Positions 1-10,600 of a stretch of DNA of 64,000 nt are shown here, one piece after another (the first letter of the stretch is position 1; every line of letters starts with the position of its first letter). Below the pieces are notes generated by a model. That model was not told the origin of the DNA. It did no database searches and was given only the letters and a program-made list of their open reading frames with translations. This DNA is from Carnegiea gigantea (taxonomy: Eukaryota > Streptophyta > Magnoliopsida > Caryophyllales > Cactaceae). Both the position numbers and the translations under genes were made by a program. The stretch spans positions 685,606 through 749,605 of the forward strand of contig JAKOGI010000107.1 of the NCBI GenBank assembly GCA_029747015.1. Direction: 5' to 3'.

Positions 1-400
1 GCAATCAGTAATATTTCATCAAAATTATCCACAATAACACCAAATCAAGCTACTGGATACAAGTGAAAACTAAAATTTGAGATCTAGGGTTTTACCAATG
101 TTGACCCAAGCGACGAAAAGGGGTAAAGATGAACAGTGCCACACCAGTTCTTGAAAAAAGATTTCACTTGCCCACCACGGCGATTTGAGTCAGGATGATT
201 CTTCTTCAACTTCTACACACTAGCCTTCGAAATTTTGAACGAAGTTCGGCCCACAGATCCTCCGAAATTGTGTAGCAAATTCAGCCCATAAATTACAAAA
301 TCTTGTGGGGTGAAAGGTTAGGCAGTGGGAACAAAACGCAGAGGGATGAAGAAGGAGCAGCAAATTCAGCCCATAAAGATCGGGCAGCGAAACCAACGAG

Positions 401-404
<4 letters not shown>

Positions 405-440
<36 letters not shown>
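405..440. repeat. (AG)18 microsatellite
   Basis: Uninterrupted AG dinucleotide repeat. A second, shorter AG run lies at about 606-620. Confidence 0.95.
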
Positions 441-444
<4 letters not shown>

Positions 445-1951
445 AGGAGCAAAGCTGCAAAGAGAATTGAAAAAGGGGCAGAGGTGTTTTGCTTTGCTTT
501 TGTCGTGAACCTTTTGCTTTGCTTTTGTCTGGGTTCACAGCTCCACGCGAGGTAGAATTGGCACAAAGGGGTTTTGTTTTTTTTTTTTTTTAAGTTTAAG
601 TGAGATAGAGAGAGAGAGAGTAGATGGGGCCCTTTAAATTGAATTTTGTTTTTTAGGTCCTAGGCTTTGGGGGGAGAATTTGAAATGTTAGAATTCAATT
701 ACTTGAGTTTAGGAGGGAAAAAGAAAAATAACTTAAGATTTAAGCGGAAAATTTTACAAATTAAATCAAAGAAAATTTAAGAAAAAAATAAAATACTTAA
801 TAGTTTTTAATTTTTAATTTGTTAGATATGTAATAAAAATATTAAAATCAATTAGTTGCTTTTAAAAGGGAAAAAGAAAATTGACTTAAAACTTAAGAGG
901 AAAATTTTAGAAATGAAATCAAAGACAATTTAAGAGGAAAAAATAAAATAGTTGATAGTTTTTAATTTTTAATTTGATAGATATGTAATAAAAATATAAG
1001 AGATATAATATTTGGTCAAAATATAAATTAAGAACAGACAAGCATAATTAATAAATTATTAAACTTATTAGGATCTAACAATATCATTTTACTATTTAAT
1101 TCACTTAATTCATTAATGTATGTTAGGATTATAAAGTTACAATATCATTCTGTGACTACCGTCATTCTTTTAAAAATACTGCATTAGTACATTACTAATC
1201 TACAATCCTAAATTATCTTCATAACATGTTTAAATTTTAATTCTACATAATCATATTTAAAAATATATGTTTGCATATGATCTCATAGACTCATAGTAGT
1301 GTGTCTCATTTGAATTTTAGACAACTGAATTCCAAGTCTCGAGTTTCAATAACTAATATTCACAATTATATAAATGTAATGATAATTAACACATATAGAC
1401 ATTTGATCTCACAAAGACAAATCAATCTTGATATATGATCACTTAAAGAGCTATCAAAAGAACTTTGAATCGATTATTGAAAATACTAACTTGAACCAAC
1501 CTATTTCTATTTACCAATTCAAATATGACAATTGACAAATGTCAAGTTATGAACCAACACTGGTGCCAACTAAAACTTTCCTTATTTTCTTTCTTTTATT
1601 GGTCATTTTTCAAGGTATATATATGTTGGCGTTGAGCCTTGTAAATGAGACAATTGACTCACGAATCATGATTGGCGCTAAGTTGGTTCACTAGTTTTGT
1701 CATAACATGACCTCAATTGAGATATTTGAAACAATGAAACATCACTTAACAACATGCAATTCTTTAGACAATTGCACGTCGGTCGTCGCATAACTACATA
1801 AGAAATTAAGAATATAAGATATAAAGACTAGGGTCATGGATGGGTTGTACTTGAGTACTTGTAACTTACTAACATTCATAGTAAATGTATAAGTATAACT
1901 AAGCCATAAAAAATTTCAATTATAAAAGTTCCTTTTAATTTTACTTAAGCT

Positions 1952-2059
1952 TTATATGTGTGTATATGTGTGTGTGTGTGTATATATATATATACACACA
2001 CATATATGTGTGTGTATATATATACACACATATATGTATGTATGTATGTATGTATGTAT
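1952..2059. repeat. compound TG/TA/TATG microsatellite
   Basis: Alternating TG, TA and ACACA blocks that end in about six TATG units. The TATATACACACA blocks can fold back on the TGTGTATATA blocks. Confidence 0.9.
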
Positions 2060-2231
2060 TACACGGACGTATAAACGATTAAACGTTAATGTATGAGTGT
2101 ATGACTTGAAAGAAGAACACAAAATGAATGGGCTTAACTAATTAAATGGATTTTATCTTTTAAATGTAATTTAATATTAGAAATGAGCACATTGAAAATA
2201 TAAATTGACCCGAAGTTAATCCGAATTAATT

Positions 2232-2500
2232 TATACCTAACCCGATTTACACCCGACCCGACATCCACCCGAACATGGAACCGAATGCCACCCGACCCAA
2301 ATTAGACCCAACCCATATCCGATCCAAACCGGGCTACTGTACACAACCCAAAACATACCCGACCCAAACTCCACCCGAACCCGACCCGAACATGACTGAC
2401 CCGAAAGTGACCCAGATCCGAACTTCACCCGACCTGAACACATTTGACCCGAAATTGACCCAAACCGAACTATGATCCGACCCGTACCTCATCCGATTGA
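2232..2500. repeat. ACCCGA-rich degenerate repeat
   Basis: Dense imperfect copies of ACCCGACCC or ACCCGAAC on the + strand. This composition is common in plant hAT-like non-autonomous transposons. I could not define terminal repeats or a target duplication. The two open frames over it (about 2237-2475) are by-products of the repeat. Confidence 0.5.
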
Positions 2501-2658
2501 CCCATTTGCTAGGTCTAGTGCTTACCTAATAGGTTAACCTTCCATATACTGCTACAATTTTGGGCTTAACGTTCCAACATTGCTGCAGCTTTCTGCTTGT
2601 TAATAGTTTAACCTTCCATCAGTTATGCAGCGTTTTAGCAAGTTATTAGTTGCAAAAT

Positions 2659-2982
2659 GGGGTTTTGGGCACTTAATGTAGGGGTCAATATGGTCAGTTG
2701 GGCTAGCTTTTGCTCATGGTTTTGGTTGTCTGTTTGTATTCGTAAGTGTTTAATATTCATTCGTAGCATATGCATTGTCTCTCCAAATTTGCCTACCAGA
2801 AAAAATGACCCAAAATTATGTTAAAAGGGATATGCTGTCTGATCTTCATTTAAATTTATACTCAGAAGGACATGAGTAGGTGCTTCTGGTGATTCATATA
2901 TTGATTGGGTGCTGTTGATTTTATGATCTGGGTTTTTGGGCACTTAATTAAGGGTCATTATGGTGAGTTGGGCTAGCTTGAT
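2659..2982. repeat. dispersed direct repeat pair of about 52 bp
   Basis: About 52 bp starting GGGTTTTGGGCACTTAAT at 2659-2709 recurs at about 2930-2982 with a few substitutions. Both copies end in GAGTTGGGCTAGCTT-like sequence. Confidence 0.75.
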
Positions 2983-3196
2983 TGAGAATGAATATGGAAA
3001 ACAAAGAGATTCAATAAGAGAAGATGGATATAATTATATGGTGTGGGCTGCTAACATGGTTGCTAGCACACAGATAGGTTTGGTTTTGCTTCTTAATGCA
3101 TTTTTATTTGATTGTTGATCCTATTTAAATGTTGATCCTTTAAACCATGCTAACTATTTGCATATTGGTTACTGCGGCAGATAAACACTTGCAGTG

Positions 3197-3530
3197 GCTT
3201 CTTAATGCATGTATATTTGTTTAGTTGCACTCACCAGAACGTAATTAAGTAGCGATCTCGGTACGAATCCTCGTCTCCCTTTCTTTCTTGATTTCTTTGC
3301 CGAGTATTTGCAAAATCAGGAATTACATTGGAAAGAGTGAACCAAATATATATGAAAAATACGCTTCTTAATGTATTTTTATTTGGTTTAATTGTACTCA
3401 CCACAACGTAATTAGGTAGCGATATTGATGTGAATTCTCATCTCATTTCTTTCTTGATTTCTTTGCCGAATATATGCAAAATTAGTTATTACAGTAGAAA
3501 GAGTGAACCCAGTTACATATGAAAAATATC
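3197..3530. repeat. tandem duplication, unit about 166 bp
   Basis: Unit 1 (3197-3362) and unit 2 (3363-3530) both start GCTTCTTAATG. Both contain the block CGTAATTA..GTAGCGAT, then TTTCTTTCTTGATTTCTTTG, and both end at ATATGAAAAATA. They differ by scattered substitutions, so the duplication is not recent. A partial third copy of the first 25 bp lies near 3086. Confidence 0.85.
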
Positions 3531-3736
3531 ATAGCTTCATAATTGTAAGATATTATAAAAACTTTAACCTTTTCAATGGCATATAGGATGTTGGCTGCTC
3601 CTACAATCTGATGGGAAGAAGGCACCAGTGCAATTGGTCTAGAGAGAGAGACAGACATATTGTAAAAAGGGGGAAAGAGATGCAAACTTTGCAGCCTTTC
3701 CTCAAATGGCAGCGCAGTGTATGGGGTGTTGGGTTG

Positions 3737-3981
3737 AGTGGAATGTGAAAGTTAGGGTGTAACTTCTCCTGTGTTTGTGGGAAAGTGGGGTTTAGGCATC
3801 TGCTGAGTTGTTGTTTTTTTGTATTTTTTTTTTTAATTGTGAGCTTCATATGGCAACGCTGGTAGTGGAATGTGGAAGTTAGGGTGTAACATCTCTTGTG
3901 TTTGTGGGAAAGTAAGGTTGACGCCTGTGCTGGTTTTTTTTTTTTTTTTTAAAGAATTTGTTTTAATTGTGAGATATGTAT
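3737..3981. repeat. tandem duplication, unit about 127 bp
   Basis: AGTGGAATGTG(A/G)AAGTTAGGG starts both units, at 3737 and 3864. Both continue through TGTGTTTGTGGGAAAGT, a poly-T run and TTTTAATTGTGAG. Confidence 0.8.
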
Positions 3982-4070
3982 GGTGGGGATTTATCATCCA
4001 ATTAAATCAATAATTGTGATTTTCTAATTAACCGAAATTTAAAGGGGAGCAGTGAACGCAACATTTCTTT

Positions 4071-4458
4071 TAGAGCATTCCCAACGGAAGCTCCGAATTT
4101 TGAAACTCTACCCTATCACGTCAGTAAAAGTTCCGCAATTTTGGAACTTGCATTTCATCACTTCTCCAACCTATAGAACTCAATTTTAATCATCCAATAA
4201 AAATATTTGTCATGGACCCACCTTATAGCACACAACTTATTTTTAAATCATTTAAAAATTATATACTTACTTCAAAAAAAAAGAAAAACAAAAAAAATAT
4301 TTTAAAAAGGTGAACAGTGACAGGCAGGGAGACACATACAGATATGCTCTCCCGTATATCACACGCGTTTCCATGTGACTGGAAAAGCAAAATGTGATAT
4401 GCCACAGAGACACGGGCCCCACACACGTCCCGCGTGCCTGTGGATGTGGATGCTCTTA
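4071..4458. mobile_element. MITE-like element next to the PIG-O start
   Basis: The left end TAGAGCATTCCCAAC is close to the reverse complement of the right end (GGATGCTCTTA), giving an imperfect terminal inverted repeat of about 11 bp. GAGCATC at the ends is typical of a common plant MITE group. No clear target duplication was found. The element ends about 185 bp before the PIG-O start codon, so it probably forms part of the promoter or leader. Confidence 0.5.
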
Positions 4459-4597
4459 TATTATATAATAGATATAACTTGAGCCCTTTGTAGATTTCAG
4501 GTTTTTGCGTCGTCAAACACAATGTAAATTTCCAATCATCAATAACCAAATATTCAAAACTGCAGCACTACTGTTTCTTTTTTGAATTTGATTAATC

Positions 4598-4599
<2 letters not shown>

Positions 4600-4632
<33 letters not shown>
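4600..4632 (+). repeat. (AG)n tract in the probable PIG-O 5' leader
   Basis: An AG dinucleotide repeat ending 10 bp upstream of the PIG-O start codon. AG/CT repeats are common in plant 5' UTRs. A TATA-like AT-rich stretch lies at about 4457-4475. Confidence 0.9.
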
Positions 4633-4635
<3 letters not shown>

Positions 4636-4642
4636 AGCTTTC

Positions 4643-7600
4643 ATGGCGGAGAGGGGTTCGAAAACGAAAATGATGATACAAAAAGCTTCAAAAATTCAAT
4701 TGATATGGCCGTTCTTCTTGATCCTATTCATCCATGTGATCGGTATTTTACTGTTTACAAGAGGGTTTCTTCTCACTCGCACTGAACTTCCTCATCACAG
4801 CAACTGCTTCGATGTCTCTCTTTCTCCATGCATTCCTCCATCGTCATCATCTTCATCTTCCACTCAAGCTGGTAATGGAACTTGTTGGACTAAGCCGGCC
4901 ATAGATCGCCTTGTTATCATCATCTTTGACGCGCTCAGGTAATACGATGATTGAAAAAAATGGAAGTGATGGAAGTCAAATTGATTAGGTTTAGATTTGA
5001 TTTTCGGCTTTTAATTTGAAGTTTTGAGGGAATTTGATGGGATTAGTTTTGGTATTGTCATGTTTCAGGTTTGATTTCGTGGCTCCGAGTGGCTTCTTTC
5101 CGGGTCAGTAGTCTCTGATTATAGTTGTGCTGAAGAATTAGTTAGTTGATATCCATGACTTAAGGGTCCATATTGTGAGTGATAGTTGTCAAAATTTTGT
5201 TGAATTTTCCTTCGTTGCAAAAATGGTTATCCACAGTTGAATGTAATAATAAGTTCGGAGTTGGTATGTAAGCTTTAGGAGGAGGGTGCTTTGAACTTAC
5301 AGTATTGCAATTGGTATTTCCCTTCGGTAAGGGTTAATTCTTTGTGTATACGAATCTAGATTCTCTCGCCTTCATGTTCCCTGCCTTGGTCAAATAGTAA
5401 GTTGGTCTCCAGATCAGTGAGGCTGATGCGACGGAGGAGGTATCATTCTAGAAGCATGGTTTCATGGGTTACGTGATTGGAGCTATCCCTGAAATTGCTG
5501 TTATGGAGTCTTTTGTGGAAGAGAGTGGATTTATGTTCAATCACCTAAAGTATTAGCACATTCTCACCGCTGGTAAGTTTTTCGTTATTCAGAAATGATC
5601 CTTCAGAATGGCCATGGACGGCTGGGGATAGAACAATGATTTCTAAAGCATGGATTCCTGGATTTAGATTTGATAGAGAGGAAATGAGCTAAATCCGAGT
5701 TTGAATCACTTTGATCTAGTTTTGCATTTATGGTATGTGGATGGAGCAAAATAGCTAGTTACATTGGAACTCCTCTTTTTGCTGATAAGTGCACTGCACT
5801 CAGAGAAGGGATTTCTTATGTCTATGCCAGGATTTTAATTGAAGTTGATGTCTCAACAGAACTGTCCGAGTGTGTGCTTTTCAATGGCCCATTGGAAGGA
5901 ATTTCAGCAGCCGGTCTTATAGAAATGGATCCATATTTTGTAGCCACTGCAAACTGGTGGGACATTCTAGAGAATATTGTAACAAGATGAAACCCAAGCA
6001 GGTTTGGGTGCTTAAAGTTTCTGGGAAGGTTTCTGTAAATGCATGTAATCATGCTTTCCTTTTGAGGAAAAAGACTTCTGGATTGAGTGAAATGCTTGAC
6101 CAGGAACTCAGGGAGGGGATAGCATGCAACAACATGGGCTTGCTGCTACAAAATTTAACAAGGCTTTAAGCGTGGGAGGGGTTGGACTCGTGAGAGGTTG
6201 GCCTATTTTATTAATGCATAATCATAGTGTGTTGGAATTTAAGGGGTTTGAATGATGCTTTCAAACAGAAAGAGGCGTAGAGAGCTATCTTGAGCCTCGA
6301 TCCTGATATCTTTGTTTTGGTTGAAACTAGAGTGAAAGTTCATGAGTCCTCCAGTATAGCTCAAAGGCTATTTTTCTTAATATAAGTTTTTATTTTAACA
6401 ATTAAAATCATTACAATGGGAGAATTTGGTTGTTTCATCATTATGTTTTGGGTACCAGGTTGTTATTGAAGTCAAGTCAAATGATCCATTTTATTGTGAA
6501 GGGTGCATGTCTTCTTTATCTATGGATTTAGTTCTAGAGACTTGAGGAGAGATCTATGAGTGGCTATTATTGATATTGACTATGGTCTTTCTGGCCCTTG
6601 GATATTACTAGCGGATGCAAATACTGTGTTGTTTTAGAATGAAAGCGTATCTTGCTGAGCAGCTAGATATTGATGAATTTGTTGAGTGTTGTGATAAGAA
6701 TGGGTTGATGGATGGTCCCTTTTCTGATGGTTTGTTTACTTTGTCTAATCAGACAAATGCTGATGTTAGAGTTCTGGTTTAAGCTAGACTGTGCTCATTA
6801 ATTATGGTTTGCAAGTTTTTCTTGTTAACATGCGTGTGCAACTTAAAGCTCCCAGTCTGATCACTCCTTATCTTGGGTGATTGTTCAGGATGAACTGTAC
6901 CTAGTAGGGACCTTTTAGGTTTATGAGCATTTGGACTTCTAGCCCTATGTTTTCAACAAATGCTGGCAAAGTCTCTGAACGAATTTATGCTGAAATGCTT
7001 TTGTGGAGGGAAGGTTTATGGTTGATAATCTTTCCTTGCTTATCAATTAGTTTAATACTATGCAGGAAGGGTTTCTCCTCAGGTGAGTCAGGTCATCATG
7101 ATTGATTTTTTGATTGGAGATCTTTGGAGACTGTTTTGAGAAGGCTGTCTTTTCCAAATGATTTTGTTTGTTTAATCATGATATTCGTGTCACGCTCTAT
7201 ATCTTTCATGAATGTAAATTGTGATGCTTGTGGTCATCTAAAGGGTAAAGAGGCTTACGGCGAAGGGACACTGTTTGTCTTCTTGCCTTATTGTTATAAG
7301 TATGGAGACTCTGTCCAGAGGTTGGAGAATTGAAACTGCCAAGAATGGTTTCCATTATCATCCTAAGTGTACTCAAATTCACTTGACTCTTCTAAGTGTG
7401 CGCAAATTCACTTGAATCTCCTAAGTGTGCGCAAATTCACTTGACTCATTTGATGTTTGCTGAGAGGATTTTATCTAGTATGCTAGACCCTTCTAGCTCA
7501 AGAGCTTTAGGCTGCTTTGCTCCAGTTTCTTTTCTATGTTGAGTGAATCCTGGACCACATATGACTTTGTCACCCGATTGAGTCATCTTGTTCACGGCTC

Positions 7601-10600
7601 CTCTTTTTGAAGATCCTCTCTTACTTTCCCATCAAGTGTGAAAGATACTACCGTTTCTTCTAAGCTAAGTAGGCCTCTTATGGGTTTCTACTTTCTAGTA
7701 ATTTGCTAGACATCGATATTTTCTTTCTTTTTTTTTTTTTGGGTGGTGCGATTGCGTACTAGCTTCCACAAGTTTTCAGATATGTTGGGGTAGTGGCCGT
7801 TAGGCCTGTCAATGATGAATCTGAAATCTCTTTCTGTTGGAGTTTATGCTTACGATAGGTAAGCAGAAGCTGCTGGGTTTGGAAGTGGTGAGTTACCTGC
7901 TAGATATTTGGACATGCCTTTATCAGCTACAATACTTATGCATAGTGTGTGCTTTCCCTTGATTGTGTCTATTTTTAGTGATTGAGCTCTTGGGTTTTGC
8001 CGGTAGACAACACTTACTTGAATCGGTCTTTGCTGGGCTTTTGGTGTTTTCGTTATCAAGAAATCACAACAAACTATAAACTTGATTGAGAATATGTGCT
8101 AGAAGTTTTTGTGGGGGTGGAGAATCTAGACAGAGGAAGATGGTGCTTGTAGGTTGGTCCAGGATTTGTCAACCTTAAGCTTCAGGGGGTTTAAATTTTA
8201 AGGAAACTCTCTGCTGTATTGAGGCATCAGTAGCTAGCTGGTTGTGGAAAATTCACAATGGAAACTCAATTTGGTCTACATGGGCTGCTGCTTATTTGTT
8301 GAAACAAGATAATATTTGCACCACCAACTGTACTGGGAGGCAGACTTCGGGATGCTGAAGTGTTCTGATGATCAGAGGTAAATTCATTCACAAGTGTGGC
8401 AACATTGACTGATGATGCTGCTGTTTGGTTTGATGGTTGTGGAGAGAGTAGAAAGTTCAATATTAAGAGATACTACTCTTTTTCTGCCCAGGTTTGCCAA
8501 AAATTCGTTGGTCTAGAATTGTATGGATGAGTTTGGCATGGCCAAGTGATAGAGATTGGGTAGAGAAAAGGAAAGAAGGGAGAAATTTAGAGAGAAGGAG
8601 GGAAGAAAGGGTTTGGCATCTCTATGCTCAAATCAATATTTATTCAATATTCAATAGTGTATGATAGATAATAAAAAATAACCATATAAGACAAATCATC
8701 TATTTATAATAGCCCATAGACTTAGAATTCTAATAGGAAACTACCTAAACTAGACATATATAGAATAGGAAACTCAATAATACCTAAATACTCCTAAATA
8801 TTCTTATTTTGACTTATCTTAGATAGCCTATGAATAAACCTACGAAAATTACATAAAAATATCAAAATAAGATGAGTTTTCAAATATTAAAATAAATTCT
8901 AGATTCCTAATATTAGATAGATTCTATTTTTTCTTCATCCGCATCATTTTCCCCTGGTTGGAAAAAACTTGTCCTTGAGTTTGATAATGGTTTAGAATAA
9001 GAAAGTTGAAGCACGTAACCAACACCAAGATAAGGAAGAAGCAGCGTGGAAAAAATTTTGAGATTTCTCCATGAGAGGCAACCTTGAGAGAATTGGATGT
9101 AGGTATTTGACAACCAAAAGATAGTGGTCGGTGATATAGTCAATAGAATGAAAATCCTTGTATGTTATTCCATGCTCAATTTCTTTGTTCACGACTTGAC
9201 TTTCTATCTCACAGGTTTCTTGAACTGGAGTAAAACTATTAACTTTAGCAGTTTCCATAGTAGCTTTAGCAACCTCTGATAGAGTTGTCAAAACTGAATA
9301 AGTAGGCTTTTCTTTTGTTTCTCCCTGTACTAATACCTCTTCAGCGTTGTCTGGTTGAGCATCAGTCGTCAACAAGTTTTTGCTACCTACTCTTTAAAGT
9401 GATTCTCTAAGTTCATTCCACCTAGCATTCCATTTTTTTTGGGGGGGACAAAATCCAAAATATCATCATTAATTTCTTTTTGTAAAGCTTCCAATTTTTT
9501 CTCAATTTCTTCAATTCTTTCATCAATCCTGTTTTGTTCTATTGCCATAGCTCTAGTAACTGAGCAGCGAAATGCTACAGATTTCCTTTGATTTGGGCTT
9601 AGCTTTCCATGGTAGTTGCAGCAAAAAACTGTGGGAAGTGCAAGCAACTTATACTTCTAGATCACAACAGCACCTTTCTTCAACCAGCAAACAGGGCAAC
9701 AACAGTTTTTGAGTTTTTAGCAATGGTGCCGATGAGGTGTGCCAGTTAAGGGCGCATGGGTGGTGGTTGGTAGTGGTTTGATTGCGGGTTAGGTGGTGAT
9801 GGATGATTAAGTGGATGGCTGTCAAGGCAAGTTGTACATTAGAAAACTAGAATCTCAAATTTTGTTTGTTTTTTTTTTTTCACTATTTCAAACCTTTGGC
9901 ATCGGCTGACAGCAGAATTTGGGATGTGGGTTGGCTTGGAATCAAGAACTTGTTAGGATACCAAATTGATAGAGATTGGGTAGAGAAAAGGGAAGAAGGG
10001 AGAAATTTAGAGAGAAGAAGGGAAGAAAGGAATTGACATCTCTGTGCTGAAATCAATATTCATGCAATATTCAGTAGTTTATGACAGATAATAGATAATA
10101 ATCATCTAAGACAAATCATCTATTCATGACAGTCTATAGACTTGGAATTCTAATAGGAAACTACCTAAACTAAACCTATATAGAATAGGAAACTCAATAT
10201 TACCTAAATACTCCTAAATATCCTTATTCTGACTTATCTAAAATAGCCTATAAATAAACTTATGAAAATTACATAAAAATATCAAAATACAATAAGTTTT
10301 CAAATATTAAAATAAATCCTAGATTCCTAATATTAGACAGATTCTCTTTCTTCTTCATCCGCATCACCAAGCCATAAGTTTATATTGTGGTTGGCTGTCC
10401 AAAGCAGATTAGTTACAGGGGACAGATTGAAGCATCTGGATGTTGGTAATGGTTGTGTCTATGTGTTGTGTAGGAAGGAGTAATCCTGTTGGCATATCCT
10501 CTTGTTGCTCATTCCATTTGGAGTCAACTTTTGTTATGGAACAAATTGGCATGCAGAACCTGGACATTGGCTCATAGTATCTGATGGATTGCTAGAATTT

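Larger units (their letters stand above)
1..2214. other. gene-free AT-rich upstream DNA
   Basis: No exon or conserved coding frame can be supported here. The short open frames at about 290-570 run through an (AG)n tract and are low-complexity. From about 640 onward the DNA is strongly AT-rich. Two diverged copies of one AT-rich segment are visible at about 715-830 and 860-990; both contain a run of purine and TTTTTAATTTTTAATTTG. Confidence 0.6.
8547..10366 (-). mobile_element. small non-autonomous LTR retrotransposon (1820 bp)
   Basis: Two 400-bp LTRs (8547-8946 and 9967-10366), each TG...CA, flank a 1020-bp interior. The target duplication CCAAG (8542-8546 and 10367-10371) is perfect. Removing the element restores the LINE frame as [14 protein letters not shown]. 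On the minus strand, GGTATCCTAAC just inside the right LTR resembles a tRNA-Met-type primer site. A purine tract with GGGGAAAATGATGC precedes the left LTR, so the element reads right to left. The interior holds only short frames (9387-9647 with a coiled-coil-like [14 protein letters not shown], and 8992-9375) and no pol domain. The LTRs differ at many positions, so it is old. Confidence 0.9.

Noticed and set aside
293..566. Open frames of 66-81 aa on both strands near the window start.
   Set aside because: They cross an (AG)n microsatellite and show no domain or splice context.
2237..2475. Two open frames rich in Pro/Thr or Gly.
   Set aside because: They translate the ACCCGA repeat.
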